The notes beneath the pieces were generated by a model. That model had not been told where the DNA came from. It ran no database searches and worked only from the letters and a program-made list of their open reading frames with translations. The position numbers and the translations under genes are program-made. From Coturnix japonica (Eukaryota; Chordata; Aves; Galliformes; Phasianidae), in contig NC_029516.1 of NCBI RefSeq assembly GCF_001577835.2, positions 75,399,475 to 75,463,474 on the forward strand: a stretch of 64,000 bases of DNA, in the 5' to 3' direction. How positions within the stretch are numbered: the stretch's first letter is position 1; each line of letters begins with the position of its first letter. Shown here piece after piece: positions 1-18,446 of the stretch.

Positions 1-449
1 AGGCACTTAAAACTGCCCTCAGCACCTCTGTGCAGCCCATCCTGATCCACGTGGAGCCTTCCTCACCTTAGGCAGACTAACACTTCCCCCCACTTGAGCT
101 ACAAGTGACTGAGGATGCACTCAGTCCAGGTTCACAGTGCAGGCAGAAAGAGCAATCAGAGCAGCCAGGTCTGTGCAGGAAACCCAGGGCCACACCCAGC
201 AGCTTCCTGACCCACCCAGCCCTTCCTGACAAGGAATGGACAGAGCTGCTGTTGGTGTGGGTGATGACAGATGAGACAGAACTAGGGAGGGCAGCACTTA
301 AGAGCTTCACTTTAAAGCATACAGCCAACTATTGAAGCCAGCAAGCACAAGAAGTTGTGGGTCCTGGTTTCCACTGCTCCCCTCCTCTGGCTGAAACATG
401 GTTTTACCTGTCTTTTTCAAAGGGTCATTTAAACAGCTATAAAGATTTA
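1..449. other. Intergenic flank downstream of CPOX
   Basis: No conserved coding segment, RNA gene or recognisable repeat was seen. Short open frames on both strands show no family resemblance. In human the next genes on this side are GPR15 and CLDND1, but nothing here matches them. Confidence 0.4.
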
Positions 450-896
450 AAAATCATACCAAATATTCACTTTATTCTTTAAAAAAAAGCATTTCTAGAA
501 CATCTCAACATTATTCTCAAGTAAGCAGTGCCGTGCAGGCACAGATAGTGCTTTAATTCCACTGGGGAAACGCTTCACAGTAGTTTTAACATTTCCAACC
601 ACACACAAATCAGTTGAATTTGATAAGCATGCACACGAGCCCTGGGAGGGTATCACCAGTCCTTCACAAGGCAACATCAACAAGGGACGACAACATCAGC
701 CGATCGCTCTTAAAAAGAAAGAGGTCACATATTTGCAAGTTACAACAAGTCTACAGCATCATCATTAAGGCACCAGGTAGGAGTATAAATAGCTCTAGTA
801 AGACGCCGTGCAGCAGCAGTTCAGAGGAGCTGGCTTGCAGGCTTTCCTCCTCTTCTCTAATGGCTCAGTATAAGCAATCCACCTTCACCATCCACG
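450..896 (-). other. CPOX: CPOX 3' untranslated region with poly(A) signal
   Basis: Follows the CPOX stop codon. A canonical AATAAA on the minus strand lies at 476-471, and cleavage would be expected about 15-25 bases further on, near 450. A weaker ATTAAA (558-553) lies upstream. The exact end is inferred. Confidence 0.7.
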
Positions 897-7432
<6,536 letters not shown>

Positions 7433-7580
7433 GACGGACACCCAGCAGCGCTGTGGGGCGGGATCCCAGCAGAGAGGGCAGGGCCGGGGCGGAGCAGATG
7501 GAGCCCTTTGGAAGAAGAGCCTCCCCAATGCGCTGCGGTTTTCTTGTTTCTACTCATATCTTGTGGCTTGTTCCAATTTG
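7433..7580 (-). promoter_or_regulatory. CPOX: CPOX promoter region (GC boxes, inverted CCAAT)
   Basis: Sequence just upstream of the CPOX start codon. There are GC boxes GGGGCGGG at 7455-7462 and GGGGCGG at 7486-7492 (plus-strand reading). CCAAT motifs at 7525-7529 and 7573-7577 are inverted relative to CPOX. No TATA box was found. This fits a CpG-island housekeeping promoter; the transcription start is inferred to lie within about 7440-7520. Confidence 0.6.
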
Positions 7581-7589
7581 AAGGGGTTT

Positions 7590-7797
7590 TTATAGGATGA
7601 GAGGTGATTCCTTCAAGAGGTTTCAGGTTGTTTCCAGGAAGAGTGATAGAGCACTGCATAGAGAGGTGGTGGGCTCGTCCCTGGAGGTGTTCAAGAGCCG
7701 TGTAGATATGGCACTGAGAGACATGCTTAGTGGGCATGGTGGAGATAGGCCGACAGCTGAAATAGGTGGTCAGAAAGTCTTTTCCAACCATGATTCA
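7590..7797 (+). mobile_element. CR1 LINE 3' fragment upstream of CPOX
   Basis: Plus-strand translation gives ALHREVVGSSLEVFKSRVDM followed by ALRDML, the C-terminus of CR1 ORF2. It ends in a degraded CR1 3' end (TTTTCCAACCATGATTC). It abuts the upstream edge of the CPOX promoter and is oriented away from CPOX. Confidence 0.85.
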
Positions 7798-10700
7798 AAG
7801 TCTGAGAGGGTCAAATCGCAATGTCTACATAGTAATCACGCGCCGCAGTCTGTGTGGTACAAAGGCAGGAGCTGACTTGTCCTCTCTCACGTAGCACATT
7901 TCCCTGTGGTAGGCTGCAGAGCAGCTGTGCTGTGAGTAAAGGCTTGAGCAGGTTCAGGCATGGGAAGATGCGTCTGTGTGTTGTGTAGCTGCTTTTCATC
8001 CTCAGTGCTGGTCTTGTTAATGCCTGACCAGCTTGTGGAGATTATGACAACTGCGGCGTTTCTGTTCATTGCTGATGAAAATGCACAGCTAATCGCAGTG
8101 CCCGTGTTGGAAAATACTGTTTTTTAGCCAAGAAATAGTCAAATACTGTTATTGTGCTCCTTGTATCTGCTGTAGTTTCCACGGAAATAAACAGGAGATG
8201 CTACTTGCAGAGTGTCCCACATAATAAGAGTGATAAGAAGTATGGTTATCATAGAGCCAGATATGGAAAGGCACCAACTTACAGTTCTGAGTTTGATTTG
8301 TTTGTTTGTTTGTGCCAGTATTGGTGCTGTGTCCATTAAACTGATTTTCTCTTTTTTTTCAACTGCTCTGAAATGAGCTACGTCAACCGTGAGACAGTAC
8401 AATGAAGGGCAGGCACAGTGACCAAAGGCTTTAGCAAGCAAGTAAAGCCACAGTTTTCCTCAAGCCAACATGTAAGTGACAGCCATGGGTACTGTGTTGA
8501 ACTGAGCTATGAGAGTTTTCTTTCCAATCAAGAGGCAGATTTACTAATGCTTTTAAATTAAGCATATTATTGACTGAGGACCCACATCAGAATTATCCTG
8601 AGAAAAGTATCAGCTGTGTCAGAAGTCTAATCCTGCAAGATTTGTACAATGGCATATGACAGTTCCTGGTAACAGTGAGCTACTATTATTTAAGGAGTGC
8701 TTTACAGCAGTAGTATCTAAGAGGAGATCACCCTTGCCACCCTTGATGTCCGTAACACAGACTGGGGCTTCATTATCTGCTTCTTTTCCTTGTCAAGTAG
8801 TTTGAATAAGGGTGTAAAGTGACTACATTCACTCAAAGGCTTGGGCTGTTCTTGATTTGATTCTGTTCTTTGGCAGCAGAGGATGCTGTGAAACTGCTGA
8901 AGCTCTGCAAGTAAGAAGGAAAAGAGACCTCTGGGCTCGACTCTTTTCTGTTACCAGCTGTGGAGGACAGGATCCTTTCAAGATCCCAGGATGAACTAGG
9001 AGACCTGAACCACAAGCAGCAGGAGTGAAGGAAGTGTCCTTTGCAGTAGAGATGTGAGGCTGAGGGAGGACACTACATGGGCTGTGGTAAGATTGCTTAG
9101 CTCAGCTGCACCAAGCAGCTCTTTGCACCATTCTTTATCCATGGAGAGCTGTGATTCCTCACTTCAGGCTGGGCAGGGCCACTTCATCTAGATGTCTCTA
9201 GTCCAGGAGCTCGTGGCTCCCTGTCTGGATAAGGCTGCTCAGGGCCTTTCTGTTCATCTGCTTTTGTGTGCAAGTTTCTTGTTGTGCCTGGGCTCCTACC
9301 CCAGCACCGCAATGACATCACAGGGAATATATATTTTTTTCTCACATCTAGCAAGAATTTCCATTGCTGTTGCTATATTATCAGGTCAGCATTTGCTTGC
9401 TGCTGAACCTTGAAAGCATGATGTCTTTACTGAGTAGGATTTCTCAGGCTGGTTGCTGGAGTTTGGTTACGCTGCGATTTCTGGTGAAAGTGAGGGGGAG
9501 TGACACTGTAAATGTGATACTCCCCCTGTTTGCTGAGTCCTCTCATCCTTAGCAGTCTGTGAGGTCCTCCTTTGTGAGGTTCTTCTTTTCTGTAACAACA
9601 GCTTGAGGTTGAAACTTCAAGCAAATTCCATATACCTTCCTTTTGCAGTAGTGAGAAAGATGCAGGAATGATTATTTATAGCCCTGTTTATGTATGTACA
9701 ACCAAACTGTGCTGGCCAGTAAAGAAAATGTTGTTTATTTTTCAGCATTTGAATTAATGTTCCTCACCACATTATTTTGTCTTACCACACTCTACAGTAC
9801 TGAGAAGGGTAGCACATATTGCACACATGTAAGAAGCTCAACAACTACAGTGATAAGACCTTAAGAAAAGTAGCTTACATTTTTATCTGTGCTTTCAGTG
9901 TGTGCTGTTGATTTGAAGCTTGGGGAATTTCAACTTGTGTGTGTGCCATTGAATTTATACACTCTTCTGATACTTCTGGAAATGCAGAAGACAGGGAAAA
10001 AAATAGTTCTCATGAGTTTAGGTCAAAGGCAAAAAGAAACTTTGGAAATAGGTCTTGCATTTGCTTAATTAAAAATTGAATCAGCAGAAATATACTTGAA
10101 CCTTTTTTAGTGGTCTAGATGAAATTCCAAGATCTTGGTTTCTCTATGACTGATTGAAATTGAAATTGAGCTTTGAAAGTTTACATGACATTTAATATTG
10201 TATTACTTAGTGGATCATCCATTTAGATGTTTTTCATACCTGTACATAATGTGGTAGCGAGAGTCTTATGCTTCCTTGGTTTTTATATTTTCAGTGAGAC
10301 CGATGCTATTCAGAGTAGCCATCATTTCTACTAACGCAAGCCAGTGTGATTCTAGAGAAGGCTGAAATGACTCCAGTGACCTCAGGAGGGGAAGAGAGTC
10401 ATAACTACATATTTATGTAAGGGGATCTCCAATGAAGAAAAGAATATTGCAAGTTCTCTTCCTTTGTTCTTTAAAGAGTTCTGAAAAATTCCTGCTGCCT
10501 GTATGTAGGGATTGTCTGTCTTGTTTTATTTATGAGGATTTGTGCTCAAGTAACATAATAACAAAAGAAAAGGAGAAACTGTAAAGGAGATACTAACTGG
10601 TCTAAGGTAGTGAAGCATGATCAGGTCTGATTCAGACTGAGACAGGAACAATGCTTTCACTGGCTCTGTTTGACACTTTTGTTATGAGCACTAAATTAGT

Positions 10701-11067
10701 ACAGCTGCTTATCAGAGAATTGGAAGATAAGCAGAAAAAATTGCTTTCAAGTTGGCGTTGCTTGTGAAGTTAAAGGAGCAGATCTTATCCCTTTTACTCT
10801 GTTACACCAAGTCTTGATTGTGAGTTCTAAGTGCTGCTGTGAACTTGCAGAATTTAGCAAGTACTGTTGTTTAATAGAGGTCATCTCAAAGGTTTTATGT
10901 GGCAATATAAGAGGAATGATTTTATTTTCTGGATGTATGAGAGAAGTAGAATCTTTGAGAATTGAGCTGAAACAGGAGGTGATGTGAAGGTTGTAAGAGA
11001 AAGCTGATAACCTTTCCTTCTCTATCTGTGATCTCAGCAATTTGTCTGCTTGGAAGGTTCCACCTAA
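7798..11067. other. Intergenic stretch, no gene recognised
   Basis: Mostly unique-looking, AT-rich sequence. A (TTTG)n run lies at 8298-8312. Isolated donor-like sites (for example GTAAGT at 8471 and GTAAGA at 8909 and 9088) could belong to a transcript divergent from the CPOX promoter, but no partner acceptors were identified. No conserved coding segment. Confidence 0.4.
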
Positions 11068-11140
11068 TTGCTCTTTTTCTCTTTCTCTTTTTCTTTTTCT
11101 TTTATTCTTTTTCTTTTCTTTCTTTCTTTCTTTCTTGTTT
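11068..11140. repeat. Pyrimidine tract, (CTTT)n-like
   Basis: About 70 bases almost entirely C and T, with (TTTC) units at its right end. It directly precedes a TTAATGCAG acceptor-like site at 11149. Confidence 0.9.
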
Positions 11141-11149
11141 TTAATGCAG

Positions 11150-11249
11150 AAATTCAGGACCGATTCTCCTGGACATATGAAGGAGGGAAAGAGAAACTAC
11201 AGAACAGAAAACTGCTTCACTGAAGTTGCTTTAGTCTACCTGCAAGAAG
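11150..11249 (+). other. Exon-like cassette (100 bases), host unknown
   Basis: A long pyrimidine tract and AATGCAG acceptor are followed 100 bases later by CAAGAAG|GTAAGA, a near-consensus donor. A branch-point-like CTAAT lies at about 11066. One frame is open throughout, with no resemblance to a known protein. It could be an exon of an unannotated non-coding RNA or an upstream ST3GAL6 exon, or it could be chance. Confidence 0.25.
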
Positions 11250-13599
11250 GTAAGAGAAGTTACAAAATACCTCAGGAAAGACTTTCTTCCTCCTAATGTT
11301 TTATCACCTTTATAGTGTTAATAGAAGAGGTCAGAGGAAGGAAAATGTAGCTTTGCAATTAGAGTGTGTCCCCTGGAAAGCTTTTCACTCTCAATCAGGT
11401 CCCAAAATGTGCTGTGTTCAACTTCATTTAGAAATGTACTGACACTCCAGATCAGGATTTATAGTCTTCCCTGCAATTAGAAGTCTGTATATTATTTTCC
11501 CACTTCCTCTACACCCTTTTTTCAGCTCTGCCTTCAGATTTGCCATTGCTTGGTACTGTCTTCAATAAAACATCAGTAATTATCCAAAGCTCATTGCATA
11601 GCTGCTGCATTTGTGGATTCACTCAAGGCTAAGGAGCCAAATTAGGATCTGTCTTCCAGGCTTTCAAAGAGTGGGAAAGTTCAAGAAGAAGTGATTTGTT
11701 GGAGTGGATTTCCTGCTTTCTTTCCTGTACCAAAATCCAGGTCAAAAACACTAGTTTCCTGCCCAAGGGGGAGTGTCACAATATATTCTTTTTTCTTGCA
11801 TGCCACTGTACTAATTTTTTACAGACTAAATGTAATGTTTGCTGTTATGAAAGTCCATTCTGAAGCCAAGAGACACACTGTTTCATCTTTCTTGGAATAA
11901 CTGATACATTGTTTATGGTTAAACTTCTGGACTAGATGAATTAGCTCATTGCTCTTAAGAGACTTGTGTGAGCAGCTAATTCCAAATAACAGGTATATAC
12001 TGTGTGATTGAAACTGCTCCGCAGAGCTCCAGAAAAATCCTCCTATATATAACCACAAGAACTGAAACTCAAGATCTGTAGATCTAAAATCATGAGCTTC
12101 TGCTTCCTTAAGTTCAGTAATGCTCTTGATTCTAAGGGTTTCAGAAAACACGGATAGTATGAAATAAGATATTTCTCTTCCCTTTCCCAAGAGCGCATTT
12201 ATTCTTAACCCTTTGTAAAAACCATTCAGGAATCACAAAACCACACTGGTGGTACTTTTCATTTTTGTGGTAAAAGTGAATGGCTTCAGAAACTTTGCAA
12301 CTTCTATTTTATTTGGTGAATGCAGATAAGGTCACCAGCTGAAGAACACTGAGAAACAGTGAGCAAAAAGATACTGTCAGATTTATACTTCTCCAGCTAT
12401 TATTTAACCTATAGAGTATGGACAAAACCTTACAGTGTTGAATGAATTAGCTCTGCATCTGTTGAAGTATTTTTAGTAAGATAGTAATGTAACAGAGCTA
12501 TAACAGAGACAGTGTCACGGGAGCTCCCATCTGGTTTGTCTCTTTAAGGAGAAAACATGCCAGAGCCAGCAGGAGCTTCTGCCCCTCCTGAAGTCACAGG
12601 AGAGTCTGTGATTAGTAACACTACCCCCAAGTCTGGAAAATGGGAAAGAATTAGCATGCTGAAAGGCTGCCAGAAGAGGAGTGCCTGATGCCTGTTTCTG
12701 GAGATGAATTATAAAAGAAAAAGGCAAGAGGAAGAAGGATGTTCCAGATGCTAAAACTGCTCTCTGTGTAACACCAGTAACAGTAACACCAGCAGCTTGG
12801 GTGAAGATTGTGGAAGTGTTATCTGCTTGTGTGCCCAAAACTTTTCCCTGCACAAGGCATGGTAGCGGGATAAAAGCTATGCCATTAGGTTCTCGTTCAT
12901 CTCTAATCAACCAGACTAAATTGTACTCAGACCAGTAACTTCTAATAATTGTTCACATTCCTTTTGTACAGTTTATTGCCGTGTTCAAGGCTCTGCATCA
13001 GCCTTACAGTCTGCATTTACTTATATTAACAGACCTTTCTTCTAAATGCCCATTCAAGGACTTGATTTTCTACAGCTAGAAAATCATCTCCCCAGGAATT
13101 CTGTGGGTCAGCTGGGCTTCTTTATAATTAGTCTCCTCTTAGTTTCATTAATGTTTCCTCTCTCTTGAATATCTAAAAAGATAGTGAAATTATTCTCCAT
13201 GCCACCAGGGCACTCTAAGGTGTCTCTTCACCAGGAGATGGACAACTCTAGTCTAATAATTGAATGGTGATGACTGTCACTACATGCAAAGTATCTGCCA
13301 GGAACACATCACTTAACCTTGACTCTGAGCCACCAGTGATCCACCATCAGCATTGTATAACTTGGGTTCATTACCTTAAGGGTTTGGGGTGGATGCAATT
13401 ACCATGACAGCAGCTCTAGCAGTGCAAGTCACAGTGCAAATGAAGGAAGGAAGAAGAACATCCGGTCTAAAAGTCAGCTATGAAGTATTTAAGAACAATG
13501 ATCTTCAGCTCAGAAGAAAATTTTCATTATCTAGAGATTTGACTGGATATTTTATCTAAGCAAAGAGAATTCTACGATCATTCAGTCTTTCAAAAAATT
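11250..13599. other. Intergenic stretch, no gene recognised
   Basis: No repeat family or conserved coding segment was recognised. A plus-strand AATAAA is present at about 11564-11569. The open frames at 11819-12190 and 12515-12910 on the minus strand resemble nothing I know. Confidence 0.4.
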
Positions 13600-13680
13600 C
13601 AAAGGGGAATGGCATTAAACTAAAAGATGGTAAGTATAGGCCAGGTGTTAGGAAGAAATTCTTAGAGTGGTGAAGAACAA
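13600..13680 (+). mobile_element. CR1 LINE remnant, about 80 bases
   Basis: Contains the CR1 segment GGGAATGG..TTAAACTAAAAG followed by TTAGGAAGAAATTCTT, which normally lies near the end of ORF2. It is truncated on both sides. Confidence 0.7.
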
Positions 13681-15550
13681 ACAATGCTTTGTTATTGTGA
13701 ACTTTTGAGTCTGGTTTGTGAAAGAGAACCTTAAAAAGTCAATCAATAAGTGTCTGTTTTTAGTCTTACCAAAGAGGAATCACCACCTTCTGAATCACAG
13801 CTTTCACTTCCTTTTTTTGCTAGAGTTTTTTAATTCTCTTATGTTAGTCTAGCTCTGTGGACTTGGCATTAAGACCATTATGACACTCCTCACATGAAGC
13901 TGGGGAGTGTATAGGCAGGTCTATGGGACTGAGTTAGTGTGGAGAAGTGGAGGAGCCTCCTCTATAGATTAATGTAAGTGTTGTACTTTGTAGGACAGCG
14001 AACAGCAAAGAACAGAGTAGAAGCTTCTGGGTACTGTTTGCTTGGAGGCTAGTAGCATGTTTTAAAAGTTAGTTTTCCAAAGTGGACTGAACTCTGAAGG
14101 AACTCTGCCAGGTGTGGTGTGGCTTGCATGGACTAAAATGGATTTGTGGAGCTTGCTAGCATGCTGAAATCCATTACCATTTACTGGTACTACTGTTTTC
14201 CATCAGCTTGCTCTGTATGATCCCTTATGACAAGGTCTTGGAAATTCTGATGAGGTGTAGGTGCACCACCTCAGCATCTCAGCATCAGACTTCCTTTCTT
14301 GCCTATTTGTACAACTCAGCCTTCACATGTTTTGTCCTGACTTCTGTGGGACTTCATTGTCTTCTTTAGCTTTTAAGTGAAACAAAATGTCCCAGACAAT
14401 ACTGGTTTTCAGTGCCACAATATCTTCCCCTTCTGGGTACTTCTTCAGTTTCATTCCTTTTTAAATATAATAAAACCCAGAGCACTGTCCTGATGCCTTT
14501 CTTCCCCTGTTCTTTAAAACTGCCTTGAAAGTCCCTATCCAGATAATCACATGTTCATCACTGCTTTTCCCCAAGGGCTTTTTTTTGACCATGTACACAA
14601 TTCTTATGACTATCCTGAGTCTTCTTTTGCAGAGAAGTGCATTTTTCTACTCTTACTTGTTGAAAACACAAATGAATTTTCCTCTCCCATCAGTTTTAAA
14701 TGTTTGCTCTCTTACAGATGTCCTCATTAATGTGAGATACCAGGCAGTCATAGAAGCATTTCTTGCTTAATTTGTTTTTTAATAGGAAGCTTTGGGAAAG
14801 TTCTTATGTTTTCATCTCTCTATAAATGGAAGAATTAAAGATGGCTTTCATTTTTAAAAGCAGGGACCATGTGAACATTATAGGGCATAGAGAACCCACC
14901 TATCTTTGCTGCTTTTAAGATAGGCTCTCACTTTGGTTATAAAGTTCAGTTGCACATTACCAAAATGCGTTTAAAAATTGGGCTTTGATTCATCATTAAG
15001 AATTGGCCTTTGATCCATCATTAGCATTTTTACAGTCAGTTTCTTAAATATGTAAAAGGTCACATCTGTGACCTTGGGGAAGTGGAGGATATAGATATAT
15101 TACACTAACTGAATATTTATTCAGTTCCCACATCCTGGTATCGCTGTGACCCTCTCTTGTTGTGATCCGTTTCTTTCTTGTTTTATATTTAGCCACAAGA
15201 AGGAAAACAAAGGATATTAGATTTACAACAAGAAGTTGGCAACAATATTAACCTATCCTACAGTTGTGCATTGGGTCCCATAAGGTTGTGAAATACTAAC
15301 TGAACCATCCAATGTAAAAGAAAATTGAGTTATTTTTTTTGTTGTTGCTAGATAATCCAAATTATATAATAACCCAATCCACTTATATCAGTGAAACAGT
15401 CTATTGGTCTGTAGATATTTCTCTAAAAACATATTAACTCAATTCTGTTGCATTTTCAGGGCAGTTTGGTCACAGAGGATTACGGCAATATTATATAGTA
15501 TAACCCTGGGCTTCATGAAAGAATGGGTGTGTTGAGAAACATCCCTATTT

Positions 15551-15575
15551 GGAGGGGGGTGGGGAGGGGGGGGGG
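15551..15575 (+). repeat. G-run tract, possible G-quadruplex
   Basis: G-runs of 2, 6, 4 and 10 separated by single A or T bases. The pattern satisfies the usual four-run quadruplex rule because the 10-base run can supply two strands. Confidence 0.8.
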
Positions 15576-18419
15576 AATTTTATGCTATAGAAAATAAGCA
15601 AGTTTTTTAAGTTATTATTATTTTAAAACTGATTGATTTCTTGCTAATTTGGAGACAGTGTTGCATTTACTGTCCTTATCTCAGCCATTTCACTTGCACT
15701 TATGTAAAAGATTTCCCTGCAATTTGTGGTTATAGTATCTGCAAAAAGTGAAACTCCTGTTATCTAATATGTCTCTGTATCTCCTCCTGTGGCTTTTAAT
15801 CAGCCTCTGCCTCACTGCTGGGACAAGTAGTGGTTCTACTGCTGATGCCCTGATATCAAGTGTATGTCACAGAGAGTTGTTAGGGAAGGATTATTCTCTC
15901 ACAGTACCAAGTGTAGTTGAAGTTCCCAGGCAGCAGGCTTAAATCAAAGGAAAGCAAGTTGTTTTTATAGATCCCTGTAGAACCAAACTGAAAGACTGAG
16001 TGTCTCAGGGTGTTACTGCAGGTAACCTCACTAGAGTATTAAGGGAAGAGTCAGTCTTGCCCTGTTTTTTTGTACTCTTTCCTAAAGTACCCATTATTGG
16101 CCACTGTCAGGTGAAGCAGCTTAGGTTTTTAGAGATTTGATCCAAATCACTTTGGGTGTCCTTACGTTATTCATCCCTCACATCTGTGAAACAGGAGTAG
16201 GACTCATGGCCAAGTATATATTTCTCAATCTACAGGAAAATAAATAAATAAAATAAAATTCATGCCTTTAGCTGCACCACAGCATGTTTTCATTTTATTA
16301 ATGTAAATACTGGGTTAATGAGCATAAACACATCCACTTAACTGAAGCATATTCTCCAGATAAGAGTAGGAGTACATTGGATCCTTGGATCTAAGTTTGT
16401 CGCTTAATATTCTGGCAATGCATTGATGGTCTGAGAAGCAGAAATAAAACAGCACTGAGTTGTTCTTCATTCTGCTGCAGCCTTGTTTGTTTAGTTCACA
16501 AATTTTCAGGAACAGCAAGAAAAATGCAGGCTTCCAGTGCAGCCCAATGCCAAGAATGTAATCCGCAGTTTGTCCTTAATCCCGTGAGGATCATCTCAAA
16601 TGTTTCCAGTGCTTTTGGCAGGAATATTAAATTACAAGATCTAGGATGCTTGCCAGAAACAGAGGGAAAAAAAAAAAAAAGATTCACAATAAAGGCAGTG
16701 TCCCCACTCTACGTTTCAGCAGCAGAAAAATGACGTTAATATGGATGACTGGTTTGAAAAAAATAAGATTAAGAGGGCAATTTTTCACAAGAGTCTCGTG
16801 GCAATCCATTCTATTTAATTTTTCAGTGCTAAAATATGGACTGTTCTGTGTCTGCTGACAATTCAGGGTGACTCTTTTGTTTGTATATTGAGCTTTTCTT
16901 TTATGTGATTGAGAGTAGTTATCTGTCTCTTCCAGCTCGGTCTGGAACCTGGGCCCCAGATCCTGACTTCTGTTTTCTCTTTGTATGTGCCAGGAGGAAC
17001 TCACAGAGCACAGTGGGGTTTCTGATTCACCGTGATGCAACAAAGTCCTGAGGCCACAGACTGATATTTTTGTTCAAGTTACCATGTGAAAATACTTACA
17101 AACATATAAAATAAGTCATCAGCTATACAAAGAGTTCCAAGGAAAACTGTAAGACATTGTTGCATGTGTGCTAGGCCTTCTGTGAAGATTATATGCAAAT
17201 CATTACTTGCTGTATTTGTCAAGATCAAGCCCTGCTTGTCTTCAGAGAGTGAATCCAGTCATTTCTGATAAAATTGTTACACAAAGCTACTTTTGTGGGT
17301 AGAACAAGAAGACAAATTATAACCAATTAATTTGATATTGGAATAATTTCATTTTACATTAGATGTATTTCTTGACTCTTTTCATCTTTTTCTCTTTTCT
17401 TGCTCTCTGTCCCACATAAATGCTTTTCTGTGGGAGGATCTGTAGGAGTGTCTGACATTCTCATCCCTTCTAGGCAATATTCTTGTTGCTTCTGCAATGA
17501 ATACAAGTACTCGTGATTTATTTAGAATTCATTTGAATTTTGTCACTCAGTTTTTTTCTACCTTGTGATTTACTGAAGAGCTGTCCTTAAGATCAGCTAA
17601 AGATTGGATTTTGAAGTTCCATCTGTACTTTACTGTGCTTTAGTCTTTGTATTTTTTGTGTATGTGTTTTATTCAATACATATTCCATTTTGGGTCTTCT
17701 GATGCTATGATGATACAAACAAAACTAGTAGAGCTACATAGAGTTGAGGGAAGTATTTTATTACCGCAACACTTAGTTCTGGTGCTAGAAAGTCTTTGTG
17801 GTAGGTGCTGTACTCTGCTGGTGCCTCCCACTCAATAAGTGTCACAAGTTTAGTCACAAACATGACAATCCATCTTTTATTTTCTGTCAAGAATGGAGTG
17901 ACTGAAAAACACTTCCCTCTTTCACATGAGGCAGTTGAGCTTTTATGCAGTGGCAGGAAGGGGTAGAGAGGAGGAAGTTGCTTTCATGCTTATCTTCCTT
18001 GCCCTCTCTTGGTCTAGAGAACATTTATGTCTGCCATCTGGGACTTAACCTGTGCCTGTATTGTTACCTTCTAACGCTAATTAACTTGTTAGGATACTTA
18101 AAACAACATTTGACAGAAGACACATCCTGTACCACATACACAATTGTAGCTACAAATAGAAAGTAGGACATACTTTCCACTTCTAATTTAAGTTCTGATG
18201 AATCTAAACATTAGACAGCATCTAGCTTGTTATCTTGGTTCTGCTTTCAGTTCCTTCAAGATGAAAGCATTTGAAAGGATACCAAAACTAGAGGGAGAGT
18301 GAGAGACAGATCAAATGTATTGGAGGAGTAATGCTCACTGCATATCTATTTTGTGAAATAGGCAGATATGTGTTCTGATAAACCTTGGAGACATAAGGCT
18401 CATTAAGTTTCTCCAACAC

Positions 18420-18446
18420 TTTTTTTTTTTTTTTTTTTTTTTTTTT
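18420..18446 (+). repeat. Poly-T run of 27
   Basis: Uninterrupted T homopolymer followed by CCAG. No transposon body is recognisable on either side, so it is called simple sequence. Confidence 0.9.

Noticed and set aside
7433-7528. Extended CPOX start upstream of 7432
   Set aside because: The upstream in-frame start would be TTG, not ATG; the ATG at 7432 has a good context and gives a sensible presequence.
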